Below are positions 44,960 through 57,573 of a stretch of 64,000 nt of DNA, piece by piece. The notes under the pieces are model-generated. The model was given only the letters and a program-made list of their open reading frames with translations, was not told the DNA's origin and made no database searches. Origin of the DNA: Gnetum montanum. Taxonomy: Eukaryota; Streptophyta; Gnetopsida; Gnetales; Gnetaceae. The stretch covers positions 218,937 to 282,936 of the forward strand of contig MNCI01011333.1 of the NCBI GenBank assembly GCA_015680685.1, read 5' to 3'. Position 1 is the first letter of the stretch; every line of letters starts with the position of its first letter. The position numbers and the translations under genes are program-made.

Positions 44960-47900
44960 TTGGCAATTATGGTGAAGAGAATGGGATTGATGAGTAGGAA
45001 TCTAGTATTGGATGATGTGAAGGAGGTTGTACAAATTATATCCAAGCTCCTAGATCCTTCTAAATGTAAAGGATCTTCATCAATAATTGCCAGCTATCCA
45101 TCTTTTACCATTTTTTTTTTCAATTTTTGTTCAAATTGTGGGGATGTTTTCCTATCCCTAGGCTTGCTCTAATTAAAATTTACATTTCATCTGCACCAAA
45201 TGATGGGTTTAGGTTGTATGATGTTGATTGAAATGAAATTATGGTTTTAATGCTTTTTTTAACAAATATTTTGGTTTTTACCCTAGCCTATTCATAGCTT
45301 TTTTGCCTTGATTTTAGCTAATTTTGGCCAAATTATAACATTTTTTCTAGCCTTCATGGGATGCAAATTTTGGTTTCAGCCTCCATAGAACTATTGTATA
45401 AGGTATTATGGTTGTATTGAAAGTGGAGTGAGTATTTTTTAAAAAATTTCAAGGCTTTTTTTTTTAATTTTCTTCCAACCTAATTCACAATGTTTTTAGC
45501 TCATTTTGCAATTTTTCAATTGAAAAACTGATAGCATCTACAATTTTTTGGTCCCTACTGAAGTTTGGAATTTTTAGAATTTTTTTGTAATTTTTTTCCT
45601 AGAGGTTTTACTATAGTAATTATGCCATAAACTAAGTTTTCTTGGTAAAATTCTATGCAATCCCAAGTTGAAGTTTAATTTTTCTAAGTTTTCTAGTACA
45701 TAATTGGAGCTTGATTTGTATTGCCTTGGGATTTTTTTAGCATTTGGAGTTGAAATTACTTTTTTAGAAATTTTTTTGAAGTCTTTCCCAAATATGGGAG
45801 CTATACTGATCAGTTGTAGATTTGATGCTAATTTTTTACATTCTTTGGCCTATACTAATAATGTTGGGTAGCTTGGATTTGTATTTTGACTATTGTAAAA
45901 ATCTTTCCTAATTTTTAGGCCAATGCATGACACCTCTTAAGGTCACTAGGTTAGCATATGGAATGTTTTGAGGTTTTTAATATGGTTGAATGGTAGCATG
46001 TAGGCTTTAATGTTCAAGAAAACTCATGTCTTACATCACCACTTTTCCTTGTATCCCCATAATTCCAAGTGTATTGGCCTTAGATGATTTTACTATTTTT
46101 TCTTGTCAATTTTCACATATGAGGCTTCAACTCTATCAATTTTGGCCTCCTAGTTTTGCTAGAACTCAATTTCATGTCAACTATTTGTAAGAATGCTTAC
46201 TTTAGGATCCTACGTGCAAACCATTTGTGGAAATGTTAATCTATTTTTTTTCATGTTAAATGTTTACTAAGATTTCACAAGGCTAAATTTTTATTCATGT
46301 TAGGAGTTAGAGTGATGAAGCTAGCTATTTTTGGCATTTTTAGCACCAATGTTGGCATTGTAGAGTTCATTTTGCTTTATTTTTTTGTTAAACTTTTCTT
46401 TAAGGCTTTTATGGTTTCTCATGGACATTTTTGTATGGCATGGCTATACATACAGCCTTTTTAAAGCCCATATTGATCATTGTGAAGTTGGTAGAAATTT
46501 TATGTTGCACTAGGATGGCCACACAAAAGAGTCTAAACTTGGATATGTGCATTGACAAATATGCTCCGATATGGTTTAGGCTTGGTGCAAGAGAATCCTT
46601 GATGTATTTTCTCTACAACTACAATGTGATCATGTGGTCACACATGGTAGTGAATGTTGCCTTATCATAACAAAGACCCTTCTAGTAGGATCCTCTGCTT
46701 GTATCTTGCAATTTATAGTGGATGACTTTGACACTCAAAGAGATATAAAGAAAAATGAAGGTTTGTTCTCAATAGGAGTTAGATAGTTATTTCAAATTTT
46801 GGATATGCCTACGTACTCATAGTACAATTTTAACAACACCTTGACAATGGACCACAAGATAAACACTCTTTCAGAATCCTCTAGGAACTGTCTACTTGAT
46901 AGAACCATAAGTTTGATCCTAAATCATTATCTTTATTGATCTTTGGCATCAAAGTTTTTCTGGTTCTAACTATTTTGATGCTTTTTTTTCCATGTATAAA
47001 GTACATCCTAGGGGATTGTTAAGAAATGACCAAACTTTATCTATGGCTCATATAGCCTTGGAAGAATTTAGGTAAGGTGAGCTCATGAGGATGCAAGTGC
47101 TTAAGCAACCTAAGGCTGAGTTCAGTAGATACCATTTACAGTACTTTTATGTGTATGAAATAAATCTAGCTACCAATCATACACATAAATGGTGGATCCA
47201 TGAAGACTTAGGAGCATCTGCAAGAGCCCATTCTAAGAATCAAACTTTGCCTAAGTTTGGTAAGCAAAAGTTTGTTAAGCATGATCAACACTTTTTGTAT
47301 TTTTTTTGGTTTTTTAGTTTTTTGAGTTTTTTAATGATTTTTCATTTTTGTATTTTCTACTATGTAAGAGGCCAACAAGTTAGCTATGTTATGTTGTTAA
47401 TTTTGTACATGAGTCTACTATTGATGTGATCATTTCAAGCCATGTTGAGGAGAAACTTTAGCAAAAATGGTGTGAAGTAGACTCATCATAGGAGTGGTGG
47501 GGAAATAAGACTTCTATGATTATCTAATAGTACATTACTGACATAGGTTTTTTTGGACCTTTTTATACTACCTAGTCCATCAATGTCAATGGCTAAGATG
47601 TTAAATGTGGTTGACTCTTTTGATGAGGAAATTACTAAATTTATCACTTGTGTCCATGGCTATTCTCTATGATTTTAAGCATTAATGAGTCCATGTTTAG
47701 TGATATATTTGACATACCTTTTGATGATGTTAAGATAACTATTAGAGCATGGAAAGAGGGAAGCTGTAGAAAGGAAATGGAGGCCTCACATAACTCCTCT
47801 ACTAGTGGTTAGTTCTCTTTTAGTTATTGCAAAGTTGAGAAAGCCAAAAGAACCTACCCAATATTCCATTCTAGAGCCTTTCCCATGTTTCAATAGGCTT

Positions 47901-49903
47901 GGACAATGAAGAAGGTATTAACTAATGGTACTAGGTTTGATTGGGCTACCTTCCTAGTTACTAGTCTATGGGATGAAATACAAAGGTTTTGCAACAACCT
48001 TGATTCTATATGTTATATGTATTATACATTTTTCACTGCATATCCTAAATGATTCATGGAGTTCTTAATGGTTAGGAAGAATGCAAAGTGGGTGGCTCAT
48101 GATGCCTCCCAAAGTTTCAAACCTTGGACCCATCACATTATTCCAATGATGTGTGTCAAAGATCCAGTCATGGAAAAGGATGGAGTCACTGTCTATTATT
48201 ACTAAGAACCTTAGTAATGTATGTTGCTACTTCCTTGGTAATATGGGAGTGAAACCATGTGCTACATGTGATAATGCAAGAAGGTCCAAGAGGGTACACA
48301 TAGAAGCTACAGGTGTAGCCAAAGAAAAGATGACAAGGCCACATGTTGAGCACACTATTCCTATTGTTGAATATCTTGCACGTAAGAAATTGGCCATTAA
48401 GCTTAACAAGGTCAATCAGACTATTGAAGGTACATAAATATTTTTTACAATTTTAATTTTTTAATTTTTAATTTTTTGGTTATTTTTTTGCTATATTTTT
48501 ATTACTGAAAATGTTCACTGATGTGTTCTAGTTTTATCTTTGATTAGTTGTAGGGAAGAAATAGGTGTTGGTTGCACAAGTTGTCGTAGAGGAGAAGCAA
48601 AGACATAAAGAAGAGGAAAGAGCATCCTAGGAGGAATTGGACATTCTAGATTCCATCTTGGGTGATCTACCTCTAGAAGATAATCGTTTGATAGACTTGC
48701 CTCATGATCTTCTTGATAAGATTTTAGTGTTGTATGCATTTTTTTCTAATGTTATACATTTTTGTTATAAACTATATTGATGGTTATGGCTATTATAGTA
48801 CATGAGCCTTCTTTAGAAGCATCTACCTCTAATTTCATTACAAGCCATGGGTGGAGGCTCAAGACAAGTTGGAATTCATGCAATTAGTGGAAGAAGACAT
48901 GATAAATAGGTTACAACAAATAGCCACTGATGTTGGTAAGAAAAGTTAGAATACTTTACTTTGCAATTTTATTTTTTTATATTTTATGTTTTTTTTGTTT
49001 TTTATGGCTTCATGATTTTAGTCATATTTAGATGCTTTAGTTGTTTTTGTTTTTCTTGTATTTTTATCCATTACAATGCCCAAATTTAGATGGGATCCTA
49101 GGTGTGACATTGACCTTGATGATCTCCCTAAACTACAATCTGATGTGGAAATTGTTTCGCAAAGGTTGTATGAAGGAGCTACAAAGTATGCTATGTCTTG
49201 TATTGAGAAAACCTAGGAGATCCAATGCTTTAATGAGTTTCTATGGAAGAAGGTTGTGGCCATGGAAAAATAGGTTAAATGGCTATCAAATGAGAACAAA
49301 GAGTTTATAGAAGCTTTTGTAGCCAATACAAACTCTTTGCACACTATGGAAATCAAGTGGTCATGCTATTGGAGTATCATCCAAAGCAAAGTTACTCTAG
49401 CTAGGAGCAACATTGAAAAGGAAATGTAAATGGAGTTATTCATTCATAAATCCAAGGATTGGAAAGAGTATTGCACTTGGGTGTATCAATGGGGAAAGGC
49501 ACAGAAGACTCACAAGTAACAATACAAGGTAGAAAAGGAGAGCTAGCTAAAGTTATGGCATGAGGAGGCTATTAAGTGATAGAAACTTGAGCTATTTATG
49601 CAAGGGATGGGCGTGGAGGATGCCTTCAAGATATTTGTAGAATTAGTGGTGTTTGTTGATTCTCCTACTTTTCAAATTAATATTTTGTCTAAGGAAACCA
49701 CCATGGCTGATTTTTCCCATGGTTCACCTGAGTGGACATATGTAGAGAGGAGAAAGATCTTAATAAGAGTGGATTTGGGAGAAAGCAACAAGGCTAACAT
49801 GAGTGAAGAGCAAATCCTTCAAAATTTGGAGACTACATTTCAAAAATTTTCTCCTAATGACATCACTCCAAAATTCTTTGAGATTTGCACAAATATGTTT
49901 TAA
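44960..49903 (+). pseudogene. Antisense spliced accessory gene in E5, unknown function
   Basis: A series of plus-strand exons separated by T-rich introns, opposite to E5. Possible first exon at 45000-45110 (MGLMSRNLVLDDVKEVVQII). Exon about 47085-47259 (WWIHEDLGASARAHS) before a GTAAGC donor. Exon about 47760-48429 (TNGTRFDWATFLVTSLWDEI; then PCATCDNARRSKRVHIEATG), intron 48430-48553 (GT...GTAG). Acidic exon about 48554-48735 (EELDILDSILGDLPLEDNRL). Exon ending at 48935 (VEAQDKLEFMQLVEEDMINR), intron 48936-49089. Last exon 49090-49903, a long helical region and FSPNDITPKFFEICTNMF then a stop. The last 101 codons are open; earlier parts contain stops. I do not recognise the family; an N-terminal globular part with a coiled-coil-like C-terminus resembles the E6 gene in layout. 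Confidence 0.5.
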
Positions 49904-50379
49904 GACTTTTATGTTATATTTTTGTTTTATGCTTTATTTGTTTGTAGTTATGCTCCTTGTTCATCATGGTTACTAACTATTTGCAAGTTTTTCTATTTAC
50001 AAGCCCCAAGCATGATGGTAATGACATTGACAATGATATTAATGATGATCCTCCTCCTTCCCCCTCCCCACACCACCACAACCCACCTCCCCCCCACTAT
50101 AGCTTGGTTTTGGCTATTGTTGGAGTAGTTACATATTTTTTTTGTTATAGTTTTATAGTGGTTTTTGTTTGACTACCGTAGCCTAGGAAACCATGTCCTA
50201 TTTTTTTTGTTGTATGTTTCACAATGTAACTATGGATGTGGACGTTTAATTTTGGTTTATGTGGCTACTATTTTGGCTTCAATTTTTTTTAAAAAAATCT
50301 TCTTTTATGTTTTAAAATTTTTATGTAGTTTTATGTTTTCCATTTTTTATGTTATTTTACAATTTTTTGGTTGTTTTGC
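49904..50379. other. Gap between convergent genes in E5
   Basis: T-rich spacer between the 3' ends of the antisense gene and gag, with a C/A-rich patch at 50052-50100. Nothing further seen. Confidence 0.4.
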
Positions 50380-51960
50380 CATAGTGGCCCCTATTTGATT
50401 TTTGGTTCTTTCACCATAGTGGCGATGACTACATGTGCTTGCTTTCCCTTATCCCTGTCTCATTTGGTATGTCGATTCTTATAGGTTACATACACAAGGT
50501 CATTACTAGCTTTAGTTGCATCTTCTATGTTCTTGACATGGGAAAAGGCTTGAGTTAAGGACCAGGGATCTAAATAATATAGCTTAGAGTTGATGAAATA
50601 ATTAATTGCCCCCTTGAATATAACCAAGATATGTGTTTCAAATATGGACTCAAGTATCTTGTCGAGTGTGACATTCCATCTCTGTATGAATTTTTGAATG
50701 GGTTCTAGTGATCCCTATTTAACTTTCATGAGTTGATCAAGCATTATTTTGGGTTTCATGTTGTACATAAAGTAATCAATGAATTCGTTTACTAAGTTTT
50801 CTAAGAGATAGATCCTCTAGGTAGTGCCTAGTACTAATTAAGATATTTTCTAGTTAGGGACATGGGAAAGACATGTAACACAGTGTGGGTCCAAGACTAT
50901 AGTAGTAGCCAATCCAAATGGAAGATAATCAAATGAGCATTGGGATTACTTTAACTATTATATTTCGTAAAGTGAGGAATTGGTATCCATGAGAGAAGGG
51001 TTATTTGTAAGACATTAGGACTAATCAGGTTATCCTGGTAAAAGTCCATGACATTTACCATTTGCATCATGCTAGCCTCAAGATTCTTCAACTTCTCAAT
51101 GAGGCTTTGGATTAGCTAGAAAGCCTAATCTAGGCTCTAAGGTACTCTTGCAGGTTGTACAAGTAGTACAACAAGCTAAGCAAGTAATGGAATGAATTGA
51201 GGCTAGGTAATAGACTATGGTATTATCTAGAAAGGCCTCATTGCCATTATCGCAAGGGGTTTAAAGAGGAAAAATGATGTCTATGTAGGGATTTGTAGGA
51301 TAAAAGGAACAAAGGGTATGCAAAGGATTTACAAGACTTGAGGTCCCAAAGAAGGGCTTTCAAAGGTAATGAACAAGGAAGGCATGGAAGACACACTATG
51401 TGGTGGCTACGTGGAGCTACGTTGGGTGGCAAATGGAAGAGATGTTAACAAGAAGGAGACTTGGGAAACTATTTATGAAGTTTGCTCCAAGGATATGGTA
51501 GGTGTTACTTGCATATTATATAAGGGATCAATCATAAAATCTAGGATGGCTATTTTCAAATCTTCCTTCCCTTAGGCATCCTCTTCATACTAACCTTTGA
51601 ATTCCTCTTAATCATGTCAATCATGATCAAGGCTAGACGTCTCACTTGCCATGATTTCCTCATCATCATCTACTAGCTAGGCTAGCATGTCAAGATAAGC
51701 TTGAAAGAGTTCTATCCTATCGTATAGAGAAGAAATATACTCATTCCCATTTTTATGAATAATCTTAATTTTTTGCTTGGAGTCTAACTTCTTATGTAGG
51801 ATGCAAAGGACAACTTAGATCTTCACACAGATGAAGTTGTAATGATCCTATGTAAGTGTATCATGCATGGGATCACATGTACAGCACTTAAGAGACTATC
51901 TACACTCCATTACAATTGAAGATTAGGGTCATAGATGCAAGTAGACTACTAGTTGATGAT
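50380..51960 (-). pseudogene. E5 gag remnant
   Basis: No long frame survives, but the minus DNA aligns block by block with E1 gag at 22370-23030. Examples are GAGTTGATGAAATAATTAAT against GAGTTGATAAAGTCATTCAC, TAGTTAGGGACATGGGAAAG against TAGCTAGGGACATGGCAAAG, and ATCAGGTTATCCTGGTAAAA against GATAGGGTCATCCTGGTAAA (plus sense). The core gag domain lies about 50540-51030. The N-terminal part reaches about 51960. Much older decay than E1. Confidence 0.7.
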
Positions 51961-52059
51961 CATAGCAGTGATATGATGCTATAGGATAGTGGAGGCAAAA
52001 GGCATAAAACATAGTAGGCTAATTACTTGATCAAGGTGATAAAGGTTTCTATGGTTTTG

Positions 52060-52330
52060 ATGTTTCACACAAGCTATAAACTTACAGTGTGTAAGACTCA
52101 CAACATGTAAGGCTACAACATGTGAAGTTGTAACATGTAAGACTCATAGTGTATGGGACTTATAGTGTGTGGAAGGTTATAATGTGTGAGACTATAGTTT
52201 GTGGAGCTATAGTGTGTGAAGGTTTGCAACCTACAACTTGTGGAGTTGTAGCATGTGAAGAGGTTATAGCTTATAGCTTGTGAAGCCATAGCCTATGAAG
52301 ATATAGCTTGTAGGGCTATTGTGTGTGAAA
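52060..52330 (-). repeat. Short-repeat array in the E5 leader
   Basis: Irregular units of 15-25 bp such as ACAACATGTGAAGTTGTAAC, ATAGTGTGTGGAAGG and TAGCTTGTGAAGCC repeat more than ten times. They contain the CATGTG half-site of the E5 LTR palindrome. Position: between primer site and gag. Confidence 0.6.
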
Positions 52331-52792
52331 GGGATAGGTTTTAAATACACCACAACCAAAAACAAAAGTAAATATTTTTGTTAAAATTTTGGTTTAAGTT
52401 TTCTAGTGTAAGTGAACAAAAATTGTTAACAAGTTGTAGCATTCAAAAAGAAAAGGTTAAAAACTACAAATTGTAACAACAAAAACAGAGATGGCTAGCA
52501 ATGTGAACTGCAAGTGCCAAGGTAGTGTAGGGGGCTATGATAGTGTTGTGCACTACACTATGAGAAATTAATTTCTTTGCTTGCAAAGTTCAAGGAATGG
52601 ATGCAACACTGCACACTGTAACTACAAAATTAACAAGTAAAAAATATTGTAAATAAAATAGGTTATTAGGCCATATGTTGGGTTTTTGGAAAACCAAAAA
52701 TGAATTTTGGTTTGATGAAATGAGTTTACAAGCTAAGGCAGAAATGTACAGCAAATTTTTTGTAGCATATTTTAGTGAAGAATTTAGATAGA

Positions 52793-52811
52793 GGTCCTCC
52801 TTCTAGCACTA
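52793..52811 (-). other. Primer-binding-site region of E5
   Basis: Minus sense TAGTGCTAGAAGGAGGACC, the E5 version of the shared 19-mer, adjoining the 5' LTR. Confidence 0.6.
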
Positions 52812-53149
52812 GAAATTGTAAAAATGGAAATTTTGAAATTGGAAAATCAAAAGATCCTATGTGAAACAATTTAACTCATAGATCTGTAAGCCTCAAAAAG
52901 AATTTGGAGCATCCTAAATAGTCTTCTTGATCACTTAGGAACTTAGAAGATCTATTACCATTGATTTATGTAAATAAGAATAAATTGTAATAAATGCATG
53001 TAAAATAAGAATGCAAATATTCAAGAATAGGCAAGGAGAATAATATAGTGAAATAAAAATGACTGTAAATCTTATATTAATTATAGCTGTCAATGAATGC
53101 AAATTAGAGGTTTGAGGAAGAGTACAGATCAAGACTTTTTGAAGCCTAA
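52812..53149 (-). repeat. E5 5' LTR, U5 part
   Basis: It shares with E1 and E7 U5 the block around CATCCTAAATAGTCTTCTTG and GATCACTTAGGAACTTAG near 52910. It ends at the target duplication CCTAA (53145-53149), where E6 inserted. The rest of this LTR is at 61937-62555. Confidence 0.65.
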
Positions 53150-53998
53150 TGATGAGTTGTGAGGTACCCCTACACTCAACCATATGAATATGAGTGTTTG
53201 ATGCATGATCTAGTCAAACTCCACAGATAGGCTAGTTGTGGTATCTAGATAGTTACTCATTGATTGTAGCTCGCTAGTTTTCCACCTAGAGTAGTATTTT
53301 CTTTGTCATGTATGATTTATTCCAAAGTGAGGTGTATAATGTGTTCTGAAACTAATGCTACTCTTGAAGGCGATGGAAGATAACTTTAATTAGGCTAAGA
53401 GGAAAGGGAGATCTAGTTAAACTAAGAGGAGATAGGGAAAGAGAATCTAAGATAGCCTAAGTACGATGAGCATTCGTTCCTTAATCATCCATACACATCT
53501 TAGGCCTCATGTATAACTACTACTGGGATTACCAAGCACATGGCCGAGGTATGCTATTGGGATACCAAGTAGTCACACTTAGATGCTCATGATTAAGTCA
53601 TACTCATTCCACATTTAATAATAATCATAATTACGTAATTAAACTAAGTGAATGATGCAATGATGAAGTAATCTCGATCTTTATTTCTGGTCATGTGCGT
53701 GTCCAAGTACATCACACTTAGATAAATGATGCCATACAATTACAATCATCACATTGTGGGCATGCACTGGGTGAAAGGGTTGAGAAAGACTAAAAATGAA
53801 AACTAACTTCTAACTAAAAACCCTATTGACTGACTCCTAAAACTGACTCTTAAACTCCTTGCACCTACATGTGTGAAACATTTATAGGCCTACATAGGAG
53901 TCACGATATCACGTATGCAATATCGCAAGGTAGGCTACGATATTGCATACGTGATATTGTGGGTGTGATATCGTGACCTTATGAATCATGATTCATCA
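53150..53998 (-). repeat. E6 3' LTR
   Basis: Minus sense TGATGAATCATGATTCA (with a perfect 14-bp palindrome TGAATCATGATTCA at its start) to CAACTCATCA. It is preceded in element sense by the tract AGTCATGGGGGTA (54000 on). It aligns with 61102-61931. Confidence 0.85.
53879..53980 (-). promoter_or_regulatory. ATATCG palindrome module and TATA box in E6 3' LTR
   Basis: Two 24-bp copies (53902-53925 and 53938-53961) are inverted repeats of each other with one mismatch and share the core CGTATGCAATATCG. GTGATATCGTGACC follows. In minus sense GGCCTATAAATG (53878-53889) lies about 12 bp downstream. Confidence 0.75.
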
Positions 53999-54169
53999 TA
54001 CCCCCATGACTAAATGAAAACTCATCCTTGAGTCAAACAAAATGAGCACAAGCCCCATTGATTACAAATTGGATAAGTATGGAAATATTAACTAACTAGG
54101 GATTTATTTATGTCATAGTGGAGAACTCAATAGAATAAAATTGGGACACAACAAAAAATTATAAAATTA

Positions 54170-56985
54170 CGAAATTGCAAAATTGTAGACTTTATTTGGC
54201 TCATCTGGTTCCAAGTGGTGGTGGCTCCTCCATGGGTCACTTCCCCTTGTCTTATGCTCTAGGTTTGGAAATTTGATGACTCTAAAGTAGTGCCTAGATC
54301 TTTTCCTCTTCCATTCAAGGATCCTGTGTCGTCCATGTTGATGCTCCAATGTTTGATGGAGTTGGCACCTTCCATGGACACAGTAGTTGTGGGAACATCT
54401 TATTTGCTTTGATGTACCAGGCCACAAAAAACTAGCGTTCCTCCTCATAGGTTTTGGTTTTATCCTTGTACTCTTGAAAATATGTAAGCTATCGAGCCAA
54501 GTCTACATCTTTCTATCCTTGGTAGCTAGCCTTAACCACCTCTAGTTCAGAATTTGCAACCTCTAGCCTTTGCAACTTTTCCTTGTGCTCTACAAATTCT
54601 ATTTCATATTTGGCGTAGATGGTAGCTACCTGCTTCTTGAGCTCTATTCTCAAACATCCTATTGTCAACATGGCTATATTGTCATACTGTAGGTTTCCCA
54701 ATTCCATGTACTCTGTGAGGTCTTGAATCTATAGGTCTTAGCTTTTAAGTTCCACCTAATGGAAAAATGCATATGTGTCTAATATGGCCTGCCAATCAGT
54801 GTCTTGGGCACTAAAATTATTGATGTGGGCCTTGTCCATATGGATCTCCTTTTCTATGACTTGTACATTACCACCTAGTCCCTAAAGTGCTTCTTTAACT
54901 TTTCATGCCACTTTGCCTCATTTTTCCATGTGCTTATTTCGATGACCATCTTCTAATGGATTGTGCGTACCTCCTCCATTAAGAGGGTTCAATTCTCCCT
55001 AGCCAAATGGTTCATATCTTGGTTGACCCTGACCAACTATTCTCATAATTGCTTAAAGTTTTCCTCAAGAACATTCTTCTATTTCTCTATAGTGATCAAT
55101 CGAATATTGTCAGTAGCAAGCTATTTATTCTTCTCTTGTAAGGCTCTGAGTGCCTTGGCATGTGCGTAGGTTTGCACTTGTGCCTTGGAGGCATCCCAGT
55201 CGGCCTTCTCTTTCTCCTCCACCACTCTTTTATTATTTGCCAATAGTTTATTAAGCTTCTCAATCTTGAAGGTGTCCATCTGGTCTACAGGAACAAATTA
55301 AGAGGGGTCCTGCTATGCATCTTGCAAGGTAACGAGCTTTTCTTGGAGACTTACCAACTCTGCTTCTGCATGCTCAGCCCTAATCTCTACTATGAATAGA
55401 TTTCCTTTGGTGGATATGAAGTCTGATTGTGCTACCATGACATCTTGTTGAATGTCAAACAAGGACTTCATTACTTGTCCTATTTGCAGTAATCGATCAA
55501 GGACATCCTCATGCTCTACAGGAGTCATTGAGGGACCAACTAGAGTTTGAGCATCTCGTGCTCCTATGAAGTCTGTCAGTGGCACAACAGGAATGTTGAA
55601 AGATTCTTTGATGTGATCTGCGACCACTTCTGTGGCTCCTACTGCATCCTGGTGCTACATGACTAGCATTGTGGCCCATTCACTAGTTTTAAGTTGCACC
55701 TGGAAAGACACAGCATTCCCTAAAATCTATTGTGACCAATGAGTCTCCACTCCTCCTATTTGAATGGACACCTCACCCCATGCATGGTCAATAGAAATCA
55801 TGGACCATATAGTATCGTTGATTATGCAGAAGAGATTAGCATCATCATGACTTCCCCAACTAACTATCTCAGCGATGGCCCTGAGATGGCTCCTCAATGG
55901 TTGGTAATCCTACAGCAATGATGGCAGTTGGTCTCACTGGCTTGTATTGGGTCTTGCTTGTTTTTGGCTAGCTACCATGCTTGGAAGTTGGCTAGGCCCG
56001 TAGTTTGAGTTACAGTGGGCCCCACCATCTATTTGTGCTCTTGCTCTGGCTTCATTATCTCACCAGCACCATTCCTTGGAGCTAGTGGCTTTAGCAGTTC
56101 AGCAAACAAAGCATTTTGAGCTCTTCTGAAGATGTCATTAGTGTACCCCAAAATGGTAGCATGTTTGCACAACTTCTTGATGAGACAACTGAAGGGCAAC
56201 TCGAACTTCTCTATCTTGCGTTCTTCAAACCACCTTAAGATTTTCATGAGATATAGATGAGGAAGATTGGCATTAGCCTTTCCCATCAATATCACAATTC
56301 CTCTTACCACATACATTGAGATCCTTTTTAATTCTCTCATGGGGAAGATGTGATAAGTACCAATCTTGAAGTATATCCTTTCTTCCAGTGTTAACTCTCA
56401 AAATGTCTTGTCTTGTTTACTGTACACCCTGTCCAACCAAACTCTTCGTGCATTAGGATTAGAGTAAGTGGACAAGTGAGCAACTTTTGGCCTTATATCT
56501 ATAAGGTTTAGCACTTCTGAGATGGCTTTAGTAGAAAAATCTATAAACACACCATAAATGTCACTTGTGGTGCCTTCTTCCTTATTGTGCCAAAATTGGT
56601 ACATTTCTCCTAAGTACCAGGCACCATTTTCAAAGAGGTTAGGCCATAATGGGAACCCTTTGAGCTGGTCCCTAACAGCCTCAGGAGTGAATTCCATGAA
56701 AGGTCTAAAGTTCAATTCCATGATCACTACAGCTGATGTGGACTTTTCATGAATGGCCTAAACACACTCTGGGGGCAACATGAGTTATTGTCCCTATTTA
56801 GGCATTGCAACAGCTCCTCCTTCTGCCTATCCTGATTATATAGTAGTAGGAGTCTCTTGATGAATGCTAAATGATTGCACCTCCTACTCTACATGTTTTT
56901 TGGGAGACGCTTGTCTTCTACCTCTCCTGGGTCACTTAGACACACCTTGAGAGGGTCCTTCTTGTTGTCCATGCTTTGGGACCAT
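54170..56985 (-). pseudogene. E6 accessory ORF: plant transposon-protein-like domain plus coiled coil
   Basis: The Met at 56985 directly follows a 61-nt intron (57046-56986; GTAAGT donor, TACTAAT branch-like site, TGCAG acceptor). The frame starts MVPKHGQQEGPSQGVSK, then a basic patch PRRGRRQASPKKH. The domain at 56727-56029 reads FTPEAVRDQLKGFPLWPNLF, YGVFIDFSTKAISEVLNL, FPMRELKRISMYVVRGIVIL and LPHLYLMKILRWFEERKIEK, in the order I recall for the 'putative plant transposon protein' domain. The C-terminal part (55627-54500, other frames) is rich in heptad-like blocks such as EIRAEHAEAELVSLQEKLVT. It replaces pol in this element. It has several stops and frame changes. Role unknown; DNA binding is my guess from the basic patch and domain type. 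Confidence 0.6.
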
Positions 56986-57477
56986 CTGCAATCACATGGA
57001 CTCAATCATTAGTAAGGTTTCTTATCAAAGTTAAGTTATAACTTACTTCTTGCCTTAATGATTTCATTTCTTATTCCATGTGATTTAAAGTTTGAAATTT
57101 ATTTGTGAACATGTCCCCAAAATCTTTTAATATTTCGCCCACTTTGATTAGGTGGCTTCACAATTTAAATTTCTTGGTATAAGTGAGGAGATGAAATTGT
57201 TTTTGGCACGTGTTTATAATTAATTATCCTTGATAGTGTCCTTTGGGTGATGACAACTTTCAAAAAAATTATACACAATTTAGGGTATATCCCTCCCCCA
57301 TGACTAAGCTGAACACTCCAGGTTTAGATAAGTTCAAACGGAATGAAAATCGAAGCACTAGTGAGTGAGTTATAGCTGGTGGAATAAGAGATGCACAAGT
57401 CACAAGTCATAGAAGAAAATTTGAAAAATTCCCTTACATGAACAGTTGCAAATGATGTTGATGTTCTTGGGGGGGTG

Positions 57478-57573
57478 TCCATATATATAGTTTCACACGA
57501 TGTGATATCGCATACACAATAGCATGGCCATGATATCGCATTAGACACGATATCACATATGCAATATCGTGAC
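57478..57573 (-). promoter_or_regulatory. Internal promoter-like module ahead of the E6 accessory ORF
   Basis: 57546-57571 contains CACGATATCACATATGCAAT followed by ATCGTG, nearly the palindrome unit of E6's own LTRs. Two more GATATCGCAT units lie at 57503-57545. A TATA-like CTATATATATGG (57478-57490) lies about 5 bp downstream in minus sense. It is about 490 bp upstream of the accessory Met. No LTR ends surround it. Confidence 0.6.
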
